Positions 18,677 through 27,237 of a stretch of DNA of 32,980 nt are shown piece after piece. Each line of letters begins with the position of its first letter. The first letter of the stretch is position 1. The notes under the pieces were generated by a model. The model ran no database searches. It was not told the DNA's origin and worked only from the letters and a program-made list of their open reading frames with translations. This DNA is from Fibrobacterales bacterium (GTDB lineage: Bacteria; Fibrobacterota; Fibrobacteria; Fibrobacterales; CADBQJ01), in assembly GCA_017650365.1 (NCBI GenBank), contig JAGCEZ010000065.1, positions 1 to 32,980 on the forward strand, in the 5' to 3' direction. A program made the position numbers and the translations under genes.

Positions 18677-18707
18677 TGCGGAGTTCACAACCCCTCCGCA
18701 TCGGGGT
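18677..18707 (+). promoter_or_regulatory. Two mutually exclusive leader hairpins before the lipoprotein operon
   Basis: TGCGGAG (18677-18683) pairs with CTCCGCA (18694-18700). Alternatively ACCCC (18690-18694) pairs with GGGGT (18703-18707), a stem that cannot coexist with the first. The ribosome site AGGAG (18713-18717) follows 5 bases later. This arrangement could switch translation, but the stems are short. Confidence 0.35.
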
Positions 18708-18726
18708 CACTCAGGAGATGAAACCT

Positions 18727-20121
18727 ATGCGTATCGCCAAAACCCTCGCCGCCTTCGCCGGCATGGCCTTGTTCTTCGCCTGCTCCGACGACACCACCAC
18801 CGTCAAGGTGGACGCCACGGACGAATCCAAGACGCTCGCCGACGTCGCGTTCAACACGCTCGCGGCCTACGACAACGAGCTCCTCGACTCGGTCGTGGTG
18901 GTCGAACTCGACTCCAAGGCCAAGCAGGTCTCCAAGAACGGCCGCGTGCTCTTCGAAGGGCTCACCCCCGGCGAACATCTCTTCCGCGTCTCCAAGAACG
19001 GCTACGCCGACCTGATCGTGACGGTCTCGATGGACCACGACGCCTCCTCGCCCGACATGCCGATCCTCCGCGACGAAGTGCGGACGGTCCACATGTACCG
19101 CGCCGGCCTGACGGTCAAGGGCCAGGTCCGCCGCGAAATGGCGGACGAAACGCACGCCGCGGCCGAAAACGCCAACGTGCTCCTGATCCCCGACGCGCCT
19201 CTGGAAGGCGAATGGGCGACGACCTCCTACGCCGCCGTCACCGACAAGAAAGGGTTGTACGAATTCACCGACATTCCCGAAATCGCGGAATACACCGTGA
19301 CGGTCGAAGTCCACACCGACGCCCAGGGCCGCACCTGGTACCCCGCCGACGTGATCAACGCCGAACACGCCCCCTCCGACCTGGTCGACACGCTGACCGC
19401 GGTCATCCTCACCCACGACAAGCCCAAGTACGTCATCGACCGCACCAACTACGCCACGCTCGGCGAAAAGGAAGCCTTCAAGGTGACCTTCTCCAACCCG
19501 GTCGACACCGTCTTCACCGTCAAGAACCCCCCGGTCGTCGCCAACCTGACGCAGGACGACACCGTCGCCGTCACCTGGAAGTGGTCCGCCGACGGCCACG
19601 TCCTCTCCGTCTCGCCCCTCTCGGGCCAGTGGCACCTCACCGACGAATACATGCTGCACGTCAACGGCTACGTCGACGCCTACGGCCAGGACCTGACCGA
19701 CTCGACCAAGTTCTGGGTCCCCTCCGCCGGCAAGCTGAGCAAGGTCTCCTCCTTCGCGCTCGACAGCGCCTTCTCCTCCACCGTGCTCTTCGACAACGAC
19801 CACCGCGAAGACGAGGACGACTGCCTCAGCGACACCGTCCAGGTCTTCTTCTTCTCCTGGAAGACCCAGAAGACGGCCGAAAAGTTCCGCCTCTACGTGC
19901 AGAAGGCCGACCGCAACGACTACACGCTGCTCGACGAAATCGACGTCGCCTCCGCGGACGACGACGGCAACCACAGCTACGTCTTCGACGCCGTGTTTTC
20001 CGGCATCGACGTCTTCTCCGACAAGGACGGCAACGTGAAGTTCGCGGTCGTGCCCTGCCAGGACCTCGAATGCCTGGCGATCTCCAAGGAAGCGGTGATC
20101 AGCCGCAACGTCTGCGACTAG
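18727..20121 (+). CDS. Tandem paralogous lipoprotein 1 of 7
   Basis: A 464-residue lipoprotein, lipobox LFFAC (Cys19) followed by SDD. It shows the plan shared by all seven. There is a linker with ESK (33-35). A first beta domain spans about 36-115 (LLDSVVVVE, KNGRVLFEGL-PGEHLF, NGYADL), of PEGA/carboxypeptidase-regulatory type. A second spans about 125-200 (VKGQV, TDKKGLYEFTDIPE). A SbsA-type Ig-like region spans about 245-330 (FKVTFSNPVD, WKWSADGHVLSVSPLSGQW). A C-terminal FN3-like module spans about 335-464 (FFSWK, FRLYVQK, LLDEID). Cysteines 366, 444, 449 and 463 are the conserved set. The ATG at 18727 has AGGAG at the right spacing; one at 18718 is too close to it. It heads the operon. 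A surface-structural or adhesive role is inferred. Confidence 0.9.
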   Translation: MRIAKTLAAFAGMALFFACSDDTTTVKVDATDESKTLADVAFNTLAAYDNELLDSVVVVELDSKAKQVSKNGRVLFEGLTPGEHLFRVSKNGYADLIVTVSMDHDASSPDMPILRDEVRTVHMYRAGLTVKGQVRREMADETHAAAENANVLLIPDAPLEGEWATTSYAAVTDKKGLYEFTDIPEIAEYTVTVEVHTDAQGRTWYPADVINAEHAPSDLVDTLTAVILTHDKPKYVIDRTNYATLGEKEAFKVTFSNPVDTVFTVKNPPVVANLTQDDTVAVTWKWSADGHVLSVSPLSGQWHLTDEYMLHVNGYVDAYGQDLTDSTKFWVPSAGKLSKVSSFALDSAFSSTVLFDNDHREDEDDCLSDTVQVFFFSWKTQKTAEKFRLYVQKADRNDYTLLDEIDVASADDDGNHSYVFDAVFSGIDVFSDKDGNVKFAVVPCQDLECLAISKEAVISRNVCD

Positions 20122-20140
20122 CCGAAGGAGGAACGACAAG

Positions 20141-21493
20141 ATGAACGCCAAATTCCTCGCATTCGGATGCGCCGCCGCCCTCGTGGCGGGCTGCGCGGAC
20201 GACACGACCAGCATCGACTCCCGCGAAGAGTCCAAGACCTCCGCCTCCGTGGCAATCCACGTGGCCGAGATCTTCGACGGCTCCAAGCTCGACTCCGTCT
20301 CCGTCCTCGACATGGGGACCAACGAGAAGAAGACGACCAAGGACGGCCGCGCGGACTTCCGCGAAATCTCCAACGGCGACCACGCCTTCCTTTTCTCCCG
20401 CGAAGGCTACGCCACGCTTCTCCTCGACTACGCCGTGAACCTCGACGGCGCCGCGGCCGCGCTCCCGATCGAACGCGACGAGGCTCCCGTCGTGAAGATG
20501 CACCGCATGGGCGCCCAGGCCACCGGCCTGGTCAAGTTCCAGCTGGCCGACGGCTCTCTGGTCCCCGCCGCGAATCAGACCGTGACGCTGTCGGCCGCTC
20601 CGGCCGCCGGCGAGTTCGTTCCCAACATCTACAGCGCCGAAACCGACAGCACCGGCCGCTATCTCTTCGACGACCTCCCCGAACTCAGCACCTGGGGCGC
20701 CACCGTGATCAACCCGGTGACCGAAGACGCGCTGGTCTGGCGCGCGAACGCCGTCGTCGGCGGCAACATCGTGCAGGGGCAGCTCCAGACCCTCAAGCAG
20801 ATCGTCCTCGCCCCCGACACCGGCCGCGCCGCGGTCGACAGCGTGACCTGGCATCTGGGCCTGAAGGATCCCTTCGTCGTCTGGTTCTCCGATCCGGTCG
20901 ACCTCTCCCGCGCCAAGTACGACGCGAACTCGGTCAAGCTCTACAACAGCTCCGAAGGCGGCGCCCTGATCGGGATTTCGCTCTCCTGGAGCAAGGACGC
21001 GCGCAAGCTGACCGTCTCGCCCGCCTCCGGCAGCTGGGAATACAGCGACACCTACGATTTCGAGTTCAACCTGACCTCCGTCCAGGGCAGGAAGTTCCCC
21101 GCCAACGTCTCCTACGAGGTCAAGAACGTCTCCAGCCTCGCCAAGATCACCGGCCTGAAGATCGTCTCCGCGCTCAGCGAAAACGACAACCCCTCCTGGA
21201 ACGGCGACGAAGACGATCCCTGCGTCGAGGACACCACGAGCACCATCGCGCTGGAATACGTCCCCGGCAAGGGCACGATCGCCGAGGCGTTGGTCTACGT
21301 GCAGAAGGACAACGGACTGTTCAAGTACTCCACGAGCGCCTACGACGGCGACACCTCGGTCGCCGTCACGGTCGACCTGCAGGACATGCCCGTCAAGCCC
21401 GCCTCGATTTCCGTCTACCTGCAGCCGTGCACCGACGCGGCCTGCCTGCCGTTCGACAAGAAGAACATCTACACCATTCCGGTCTGCGAATAG
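20141..21493 (+). CDS. Tandem paralogous lipoprotein 2 of 7
   Basis: 450 residues, lipobox VAGC (Cys18) then ADD, ESK motif at 30-32. The first beta domain carries KLDSVSVLD and KDGRADFREISNGDHAF with REGYATL. The second has AQATGLVKFQLADGSLVPAA and TDSTGRYLFDDLPE (168-181), the clearest copy of this Cna-B/carboxypeptidase-regulatory signature. The Ig-like region is at about 243-328 (WFSDPVDLSRAKYDANSVKL, SWSKDARKLTVSPASGSW). The final module has Cys361 in CVEDTTSTI and Cys430, 435 and 449. It begins 19 bases after paralogue 1 behind AAGGAGGAA. Confidence 0.9.
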   Translation: MNAKFLAFGCAAALVAGCADDTTSIDSREESKTSASVAIHVAEIFDGSKLDSVSVLDMGTNEKKTTKDGRADFREISNGDHAFLFSREGYATLLLDYAVNLDGAAAALPIERDEAPVVKMHRMGAQATGLVKFQLADGSLVPAANQTVTLSAAPAAGEFVPNIYSAETDSTGRYLFDDLPELSTWGATVINPVTEDALVWRANAVVGGNIVQGQLQTLKQIVLAPDTGRAAVDSVTWHLGLKDPFVVWFSDPVDLSRAKYDANSVKLYNSSEGGALIGISLSWSKDARKLTVSPASGSWEYSDTYDFEFNLTSVQGRKFPANVSYEVKNVSSLAKITGLKIVSALSENDNPSWNGDEDDPCVEDTTSTIALEYVPGKGTIAEALVYVQKDNGLFKYSTSAYDGDTSVAVTVDLQDMPVKPASISVYLQPCTDAACLPFDKKNIYTIPVCE

Positions 21494-21508
21494 CTGGAGG
21501 CGAGAACC

Positions 21509-22978
21509 ATGAAAAAACTGCTTTCGCTGCTCATCCTCTCGGTTCTTCCCTTCGCCATCGGCTGCTCCGACGACGTCTCCACGACCGGCGCCGAAGAGAC
21601 CGACGCCAAGGCCCGCGTGACCTTGGTCGTCCGGGGCGTCGACAACTCCCTGCTCGACTCCGTCAAGGTGGTCGAACTGGCCTCCAAGGCCAGGAAGACC
21701 ACCAAAAACGGCCGCGCGATGTTCGACGACCTCTCGGTCGGCCAGCACCGCTTCACGCTTTCCCGCGACGGTTATGCCACGCTGATCGTCGACGTGGACG
21801 TCGCCGTGGACGCGGCGACCGCCTCGATGGACGAAACGGCGATTGTCCGCGACCAGGACCACATCGCCGTGCACATGAGCCGCGCGACGGCCTCCGCCCG
21901 CGGCCGCGTGCTGCGCGACGGCGCCTCCGTCGGCGAAGTCTCCACGCTGGTCCCCGTCAAGGGCGCGACCGTGCACCTCTACGCCGAGCCCGTTATGAGC
22001 GGACGTCCCGGTCTCGACCAGTTCGGCCACCCCTTCTACCACTACGAAACGACGACCGACTCCGACGGCGTCTACCTCTTCGAAGGCCTGCCCGAGGTCG
22101 CGTCCTATTCCGCCAAGGCCGAACACCGGATCGACCTCGAACACGTCTGGCGCGCGTCCGCCGTGAAAAACGCCAGCGTCCTGCTGGACGACGGCGTCGA
22201 GGTCTTCGAGGACATGGTTCTCGCGCTCGACCTCAAGGCCTCCGACGACTCGCTGATTCTGGTCTCCGACAACGTCTCCGGTCGCTACCTCGCCCCGTCC
22301 GATTCCGTCGTCCTGGTCTTCAACCGAAAGATCAACAAGGACGACCAGTGGGTCTCCACCTTCTCCGTCTATACGATGGACGGCGGCATGCGCGAGATCG
22401 CGACGACCGCCGCGGTCGACGGCAACAGGATCGTGGTCAAGCCCGCGCTGGGGACCTCCTGGCGGAACAACAGCTGCTACGCCCTCGTGCCCGCCGACAT
22501 CGAGGACCAGGTCGGCCTCAAGTACGTTCTGTCGCTGCCGCAGCTGCCCTCCTTCTGCGTGCTGAAGGAGTCCGCCGTCGCCGGGTTCGAGTTCGACTCC
22601 GCCTTCACGGCGACTCTCGAAGACGCCTACAACGACAACGACTGCCTGAAGAAGAACGCGGCTTTCGCGCGCTTCAACTGGACTCCCTCCGCGAATCCGG
22701 GCGAGCCCGTGGTCGGCGTCTACGAACTCTACGTCTCGAAGAACGAAGGCAAGGACTTCGTCCTGGACCAGACGATCAACATGGCCGAAGGCGACACGCT
22801 GGTCACGGCGACCGTCGATCTCGACCCCGCGACGCTCGACGTCGACAAGGTCGCTTTCCAGGTCCGCACCTGCATGAAGTTCTCCGGAACGTTCTTCGGC
22901 GCCCTGGGCCTGGTGTCCGCCGACCCCTGCGGCGCGTTCCTCAAGAAGGCCGTCGAACTGGACGTCTGCGACGACTAA
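21509..22978 (+). CDS. Tandem paralogous lipoprotein 3 of 7
   Basis: 489 residues, the longest member. Lipobox AIGC (Cys19) then SDD; the ESK motif has changed to TDAK. The first beta domain is well kept (LLDSVKVVELASK, KNGRAMFDDLSVGQHRF, RDGYATL). The second carries an insertion before TTTDSDGVYLFEGLPE (181-196). The Ig-like part is divergent, around VVLVFNRKINKDD, and includes two extra cysteines (323 and 350) that could pair. The C-terminal cysteines are 379, 455, 474 and 487, with a hydrophobic insertion between the second and third. It starts 15 bases after paralogue 2 with GGAGG upstream. Confidence 0.9.
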   Translation: MKKLLSLLILSVLPFAIGCSDDVSTTGAEETDAKARVTLVVRGVDNSLLDSVKVVELASKARKTTKNGRAMFDDLSVGQHRFTLSRDGYATLIVDVDVAVDAATASMDETAIVRDQDHIAVHMSRATASARGRVLRDGASVGEVSTLVPVKGATVHLYAEPVMSGRPGLDQFGHPFYHYETTTDSDGVYLFEGLPEVASYSAKAEHRIDLEHVWRASAVKNASVLLDDGVEVFEDMVLALDLKASDDSLILVSDNVSGRYLAPSDSVVLVFNRKINKDDQWVSTFSVYTMDGGMREIATTAAVDGNRIVVKPALGTSWRNNSCYALVPADIEDQVGLKYVLSLPQLPSFCVLKESAVAGFEFDSAFTATLEDAYNDNDCLKKNAAFARFNWTPSANPGEPVVGVYELYVSKNEGKDFVLDQTINMAEGDTLVTATVDLDPATLDVDKVAFQVRTCMKFSGTFFGALGLVSADPCGAFLKKAVELDVCDD

Positions 22979-22990
22979 GGAGTGACGGAC

Positions 22991-24373
22991 ATGCGCTCTA
23001 AACTCTTTCTCTTCGCCGCGGCGCTGGGGGGCCTGCTTCTGGCGGGCTGCTCCGACGAGCTGACGGTAAAGGGCAACGACGAGTCGAAAGAGACGGGAAC
23101 GGTCGCGTTCGAAGTCCGCTCCGTCTTCGGCGGCGAATGGCTGGACTCCGTCGTCGTCCGCGACCTCCTTTCCGGCAAGAAGATCTCCACGAAGGAGGGC
23201 CGCGCGGTCTTCTCGGGCCTGCCCGTGGGCGAACGCCGGTTCACGTTCGAAAAGGAGGGCTACGCCACGCTGATGTTCCGCACGGAGGTGGCCCTCGACA
23301 CCCTCTCGCCCGACCTCCCCGTCGCGCGCGACCAGGACGTCGTCGTCGAGCTGCCCAGGCTCGGCGCGAAGGTCGTCGGCCGCGTCTATGCGCAGGAAGC
23401 GGAGCAATACGACAAGGAGGCGGTCCTCGGACCGGCGAAGAACGCCTCGGTGCATCTCCGCGTCTGGACGACGACGGGATGGCTGATGCCCTACGAATAC
23501 GAAGCCAGGACCGATTCCGCCGGCTGGTACGAGTTCGACGACCTGCCCGAATTCGGCGACAGCACCGAGATCTACATCTCCACCGCGGACAATCCGGTCT
23601 ACGACGGCAAGCGGCGATATCCGGCCTCTCTCTCGGAATACCCGAACATCCTCCCGGGCGAGACCTATCGCGTGGCGGACCTCTACGCCTACCGGGAAAC
23701 CGCCACTCGCGTCGCGCCGATCTCCACGAACTTCGCCGACGGCGTCGTGCGCGCCGACATGCCGTTCGAGATCCTCTTCTCCGAACCGGTCGACACCGCC
23801 GCGCACTGGCTCAACCGGTTCGAAGTCTATGACTCCTACTTGAGCAACAGAATCGCCGTCGCGGTTTCCTGGAGCGACGGCGGACGGAAGCTCTCCATCC
23901 GTTCCGCGACCGGAAAATGGACGGAAGGGAAGACTTACGAACTCGAACTCCGGGCGTACACGGCCGAAGGCGTCGAGATGGAGTTCAATGCCGATGTCTA
24001 CGTGGCCTACAGCGCGGAAATCGCCGCCGCGAAGGGGCTGGAAATGCTGAGCGCGGTCGACGCCATGGCCGCCGATTCGTGGGACGACGCCGCGAAGTGC
24101 CTGAAGCCCTCCACGAGCACGATCTACCTCGCCTGGAACAAGCCGAAGAACGCCGAGACGATCTTCCATCCCGCCTACCGCGTGGACGGCCTGGAGGACT
24201 TCGTCCTCTTCGACGAAATCCGGGGCGACACGGCGGTCGCGGTCGACGCCACGGCCTTGCCGAACCTGGCGGCGCGCAAGTCCGTCACGTTCGCCGTCCA
24301 GGCGTGCACCGAGCTCGAATGCGTTCCCGCCTCGGCGGGCAAGTCGCTCAAGCTCAATATCTGCGAACCCTAG
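22991..24373 (+). CDS. Tandem paralogous lipoprotein 4 of 7
   Basis: 460 residues, lipobox LAGC (Cys20) then SDE, ESK at 31-33. The first beta domain has WLDSVVVRDLLSGKKISTKEGR and FEKEGYATL, the second RTDSAGWYEFDDLPE. The Ig-like region has ILFSEPVDTAAHWLNRFEVY and SWSDGGRKLSIRSATGKW. The last module keeps Cys370 in CLKPSTSTIYLAW and Cys439, 444 and 458. The start is set at ATG 22991, since AAGGAG (22977-22982) is 8 bases before it. A GTG at 22982 would overlap that site. This member has more aromatic residues in the second domain than the others. Confidence 0.9.
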   Translation: MRSKLFLFAAALGGLLLAGCSDELTVKGNDESKETGTVAFEVRSVFGGEWLDSVVVRDLLSGKKISTKEGRAVFSGLPVGERRFTFEKEGYATLMFRTEVALDTLSPDLPVARDQDVVVELPRLGAKVVGRVYAQEAEQYDKEAVLGPAKNASVHLRVWTTTGWLMPYEYEARTDSAGWYEFDDLPEFGDSTEIYISTADNPVYDGKRRYPASLSEYPNILPGETYRVADLYAYRETATRVAPISTNFADGVVRADMPFEILFSEPVDTAAHWLNRFEVYDSYLSNRIAVAVSWSDGGRKLSIRSATGKWTEGKTYELELRAYTAEGVEMEFNADVYVAYSAEIAAAKGLEMLSAVDAMAADSWDDAAKCLKPSTSTIYLAWNKPKNAETIFHPAYRVDGLEDFVLFDEIRGDTAVAVDATALPNLAARKSVTFAVQACTELECVPASAGKSLKLNICEP

Positions 24374-24384
24374 GGAGGAACGAA

Positions 24385-25773
24385 ATGCGCAAGAAACTGC
24401 TCCTTCCGCTTCTCGCCGCCTTCGCCGGGCTGACCGTCTCCTGCTCCGACGAAACCGCGGCCTCCTGGTCCGAGGAATCCAAGACCAAGGGCCACGTCGT
24501 CTTCGACATCCGCTCGCTGCACGACGGCTCCCTCCTCGACTCCGTCGTCGTCGTCGAACGGGCCTCCGGAACCAGGCGCGTCTCCAAGAACGGCCGCGTC
24601 CTCTTCGAGGAACTCGATCCCGGCGAGCTGGCGTTCGTCTTCGAGCGCGAAGGCTACGCGTCGCAATGGCGGGTCTTCTCCGTCGACCTCGACGCCGTTC
24701 CGACCGACCCCATGATCGTCCGCGACGACGCCAAGACCGTGCGGCTGCACCGCACGGGCGCGCAGTTCGCGGGGCTGGTCAAGCGCCAGCGGTACGACGG
24801 AACGCTCGTCCCCGAGGCCGGCGTCCGCGTGATGCTGCACGCCGAGGCCGAACAGGGCGGCTTCCTTCCCGAAGTCTACGAGACGACGACCGACTCCGCC
24901 GGCGCCTATCTCTTCGACGACCTGCCCGAGCTGGCCAAGGTGGTCGAACTGCGCACCGACTTCGTCGTCGACGGCGAACTGCTCTGGGGCATGGATCCCG
25001 TCGAGGACAGCACCATCCTCCTCGACTACCTGGGCGAGAAGATCGTCCGGGCCGAGCCGCTGGTGCTCGAACCGCGCGACGCCGACGTCCTCCATCCGCT
25101 CTCGGCGAACTGGGACGGCCTTGTCGCCAAGGACACGCTGAAGATCCGCTTCTCGCATCCCGTGAAGACGGCCGCGCCAGACCTGGACGCCGGCTCCGTC
25201 GCCGTGTACAACATGACGGACGGCTGGACCGAGGTCGCGGTCGTCCTCTCCTGGAGCAAGGACCGCAAGACGCTGAACGTCGTCCCCGCCTCCGGCGGCT
25301 GGAACGTCGAAAAGCGGAACGACTACACAATCCATCTCGCCTTGACCGCCGACAACGGCAGCTCCTACGACGACTGGCTCGCCTTCCACACGACCTACAA
25401 CACCGCCGCGCTCTCCGCGCTGAAGGGGCTGAAGGTCGCCGAGGCGTTCAGCGAAAACGGAGTCTCGTCGCTCGGCTCCAAGTGCATCGCCGACACGACC
25501 GCCGAGGTAAAGCTGACCTGGACCGCGCAGCCCAAGGTGGAATACTACCGCGCGGCGTTCCGCCTCGTCGGAAGCGACGATCCGCAGTTCGTCCTGCTCG
25601 ACTCGCTCGCGAGCGACGTCGACTCGGCGTTCGTCTACGTGAACTACTGGACGACCTATCCGATCGAATCCAAGGTCTCGAAGGTGCAGTTCGCGGTCGT
25701 TCCGTGCAACCGGCGCGAATGCCTCTCCTACGAGGCTTCCGACGCGCTGACGCTGTCGATCTGCAAGAACTAG
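24385..25773 (+). CDS. Tandem paralogous lipoprotein 5 of 7
   Basis: 462 residues, lipobox TVSC (Cys20) then SDE, with EESK following. The first beta domain reads LLDSVVVVERASG, SKNGRVLFEELDPGELAF, REGYAS. The second reads FAGLVKRQRYDGTLVPEAGV and TTTDSAGAYLFDDLPE. The Ig-like region has IRFSHPVKTAAPDLDAGSVA and SWSKDRKTLNVVPASGGW, the same SWSKDRKTL string as in paralogue 7. The C-terminal module has CIADTTAEVKLTW and cysteines 441, 446 and 460. Its start lies 11 bases after paralogue 4 with GGGAGG before it; the upstream open frame from 23917 is only an overlap in another frame. Confidence 0.9.
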   Translation: MRKKLLLPLLAAFAGLTVSCSDETAASWSEESKTKGHVVFDIRSLHDGSLLDSVVVVERASGTRRVSKNGRVLFEELDPGELAFVFEREGYASQWRVFSVDLDAVPTDPMIVRDDAKTVRLHRTGAQFAGLVKRQRYDGTLVPEAGVRVMLHAEAEQGGFLPEVYETTTDSAGAYLFDDLPELAKVVELRTDFVVDGELLWGMDPVEDSTILLDYLGEKIVRAEPLVLEPRDADVLHPLSANWDGLVAKDTLKIRFSHPVKTAAPDLDAGSVAVYNMTDGWTEVAVVLSWSKDRKTLNVVPASGGWNVEKRNDYTIHLALTADNGSSYDDWLAFHTTYNTAALSALKGLKVAEAFSENGVSSLGSKCIADTTAEVKLTWTAQPKVEYYRAAFRLVGSDDPQFVLLDSLASDVDSAFVYVNYWTTYPIESKVSKVQFAVVPCNRRECLSYEASDALTLSICKN

Positions 25774-25784
25774 GGGGACGGAAC

Positions 25785-27227
25785 ATGAAACTCGGAAAAC
25801 TTCTGCTCTCCCTCGCGTTCCTCCCGGCGCTGCTCGACCTCTCCGGATGCTCCGAGCAGACCACGTACGACAAGTCCGACGAGTCGAAGGAACGGGGCCG
25901 CGTCTCGGTCAACGTCGTCGACGCCTCGGGCAATCTCCTCGACTCGGTCCAGGTGACCGAACTCCAGGGGAACAAGGTCAAGATCTCGAAGAACGGCGTC
26001 GCCACCTTCGACGACCTCACCGTGGGCACGCACCGCTTCCGCTTCCAGCGCGAAGGCTACGCCGCCGTGGAAGGCGAAATCGAGGTGGTTCTCGACGACC
26101 ATTCGGCGCAGCTGCCCGAACTGACCGTCGCGCGCGACAACGCGCACATCGTCTCGATGCACCGCCTCGGCGTCTCCGCGACGGGCAAGGTCGTCCGCCA
26201 GGTCTACGGCGGCGACTTCGAACCGGCCGCCGGCGTCGTCGTGGACCTGCGGCCCGGCGCGGTCAAGACCTCGAGCTTCGGCGGCGAGTTCTTCGTCCGC
26301 CACTACTTCGCGACGACCGACGAGAACGGCGTCTACCGCTTCGACGACCTCCCCGAATGGACCGCCTACGCCGTCTCCGCGCGCCCGACGGTCTTCGACG
26401 GGATGGAATTCCTCTCGCCGACGGTCACCGAAGAGGCCTGGCTCCTCTCCGAGACCGCCGTCGCGATGCCCCGCCTCGACATGACCGAACGCGAAGGCTC
26501 CGCCCTGCTCTCCTTCTCCGAAACGATCGAATCGGCGACGCAGCCGCAGGTCGTCCGCTTCAGCCGTCCCGTCTCCTTCCGGAAGGAATCGTCTTCCTCG
26601 CCCGAGGCGGTCGTCTGCGAGGACTACGGCCTGAACGATTCGTTCGCCAACAACATCGTCGTCAACGCCTCCTGGAACGCCGACTCGACGGTGCTTTCGA
26701 TTCTTCCCGCCTCCGGCTCCTGGACGCTGGGCTCCGCGTATGATTGCGAAGCCACCTATTCCACGCTCGCCGGCGACGACGTCGACATGGACATCTACTT
26801 CGAGATCGGAACGACGGAGAAGAGCTGGGAAATCGTTCCGCTGAAGGGGCTGGCGCTCGACTCGGCCTGGAGTTCCAACGGCGTCTACTCCTGGATCGGC
26901 GACTCCTGCCTGGCGGACACCACCTCGACAGTCCGGCTGCGCTGGGACGCCGACAAGAACCACTACGCGTACAGAATCTACTGGCGAATCGACGCCGGGG
27001 ACGTCTTCGAATACGAGACCAACAACGCCTACGGCCGCGATTCCCTGTGGACCTACTCCGGCAGCGGATACGACCAGTTCTTCACGTACGATTTCTACAG
27101 CAACGGCCCGGCCGAGAAGGTGACCTTCTACGTGGCGCCGTGCAAATACACCTGGCTTCCCGACGAACCCTTCTGCGCGCCGATCGACCTGAAGAAGGGC
27201 GTTGTCCTGCCCGCCTGCGAGGACTAG
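25785..27227 (+). CDS. Tandem paralogous lipoprotein 6 of 7
   Basis: 480 residues, lipobox LSGC (Cys22) then SEQ, the only one with no Asp at +3; DESK follows. The first beta domain reads LLDSVQVTELQGNKVKISKN and REGYAAV, the second TTDENGVYRFDDLPE. The Ig-like region contains a Ser-rich insertion (ESATQPQVV ... KESSSSPEA) and two additional cysteines. The C-terminal module has CLADTTSTVRLRW and cysteines 453, 464 and 478, with a longer spacing between the middle pair and several extra Tyr residues (SGSGYDQFFTYDFY). It starts 11 bases after paralogue 5; the ribosome site GGGGG is the weakest of the set. Confidence 0.9.
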   Translation: MKLGKLLLSLAFLPALLDLSGCSEQTTYDKSDESKERGRVSVNVVDASGNLLDSVQVTELQGNKVKISKNGVATFDDLTVGTHRFRFQREGYAAVEGEIEVVLDDHSAQLPELTVARDNAHIVSMHRLGVSATGKVVRQVYGGDFEPAAGVVVDLRPGAVKTSSFGGEFFVRHYFATTDENGVYRFDDLPEWTAYAVSARPTVFDGMEFLSPTVTEEAWLLSETAVAMPRLDMTEREGSALLSFSETIESATQPQVVRFSRPVSFRKESSSSPEAVVCEDYGLNDSFANNIVVNASWNADSTVLSILPASGSWTLGSAYDCEATYSTLAGDDVDMDIYFEIGTTEKSWEIVPLKGLALDSAWSSNGVYSWIGDSCLADTTSTVRLRWDADKNHYAYRIYWRIDAGDVFEYETNNAYGRDSLWTYSGSGYDQFFTYDFYSNGPAEKVTFYVAPCKYTWLPDEPFCAPIDLKKGVVLPACED

Positions 27228-27237
27228 GAGGAAAAAG

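Noticed and set aside
20099-24169. A 1,356-codon open frame on the minus strand
   Set aside because: It lies antisense to four of the lipoprotein genes and part of a fifth; its composition (runs of Gly, Val, Asp, Arg) is what the complement of GC-rich codons gives. It has no domains and no ribosome site.
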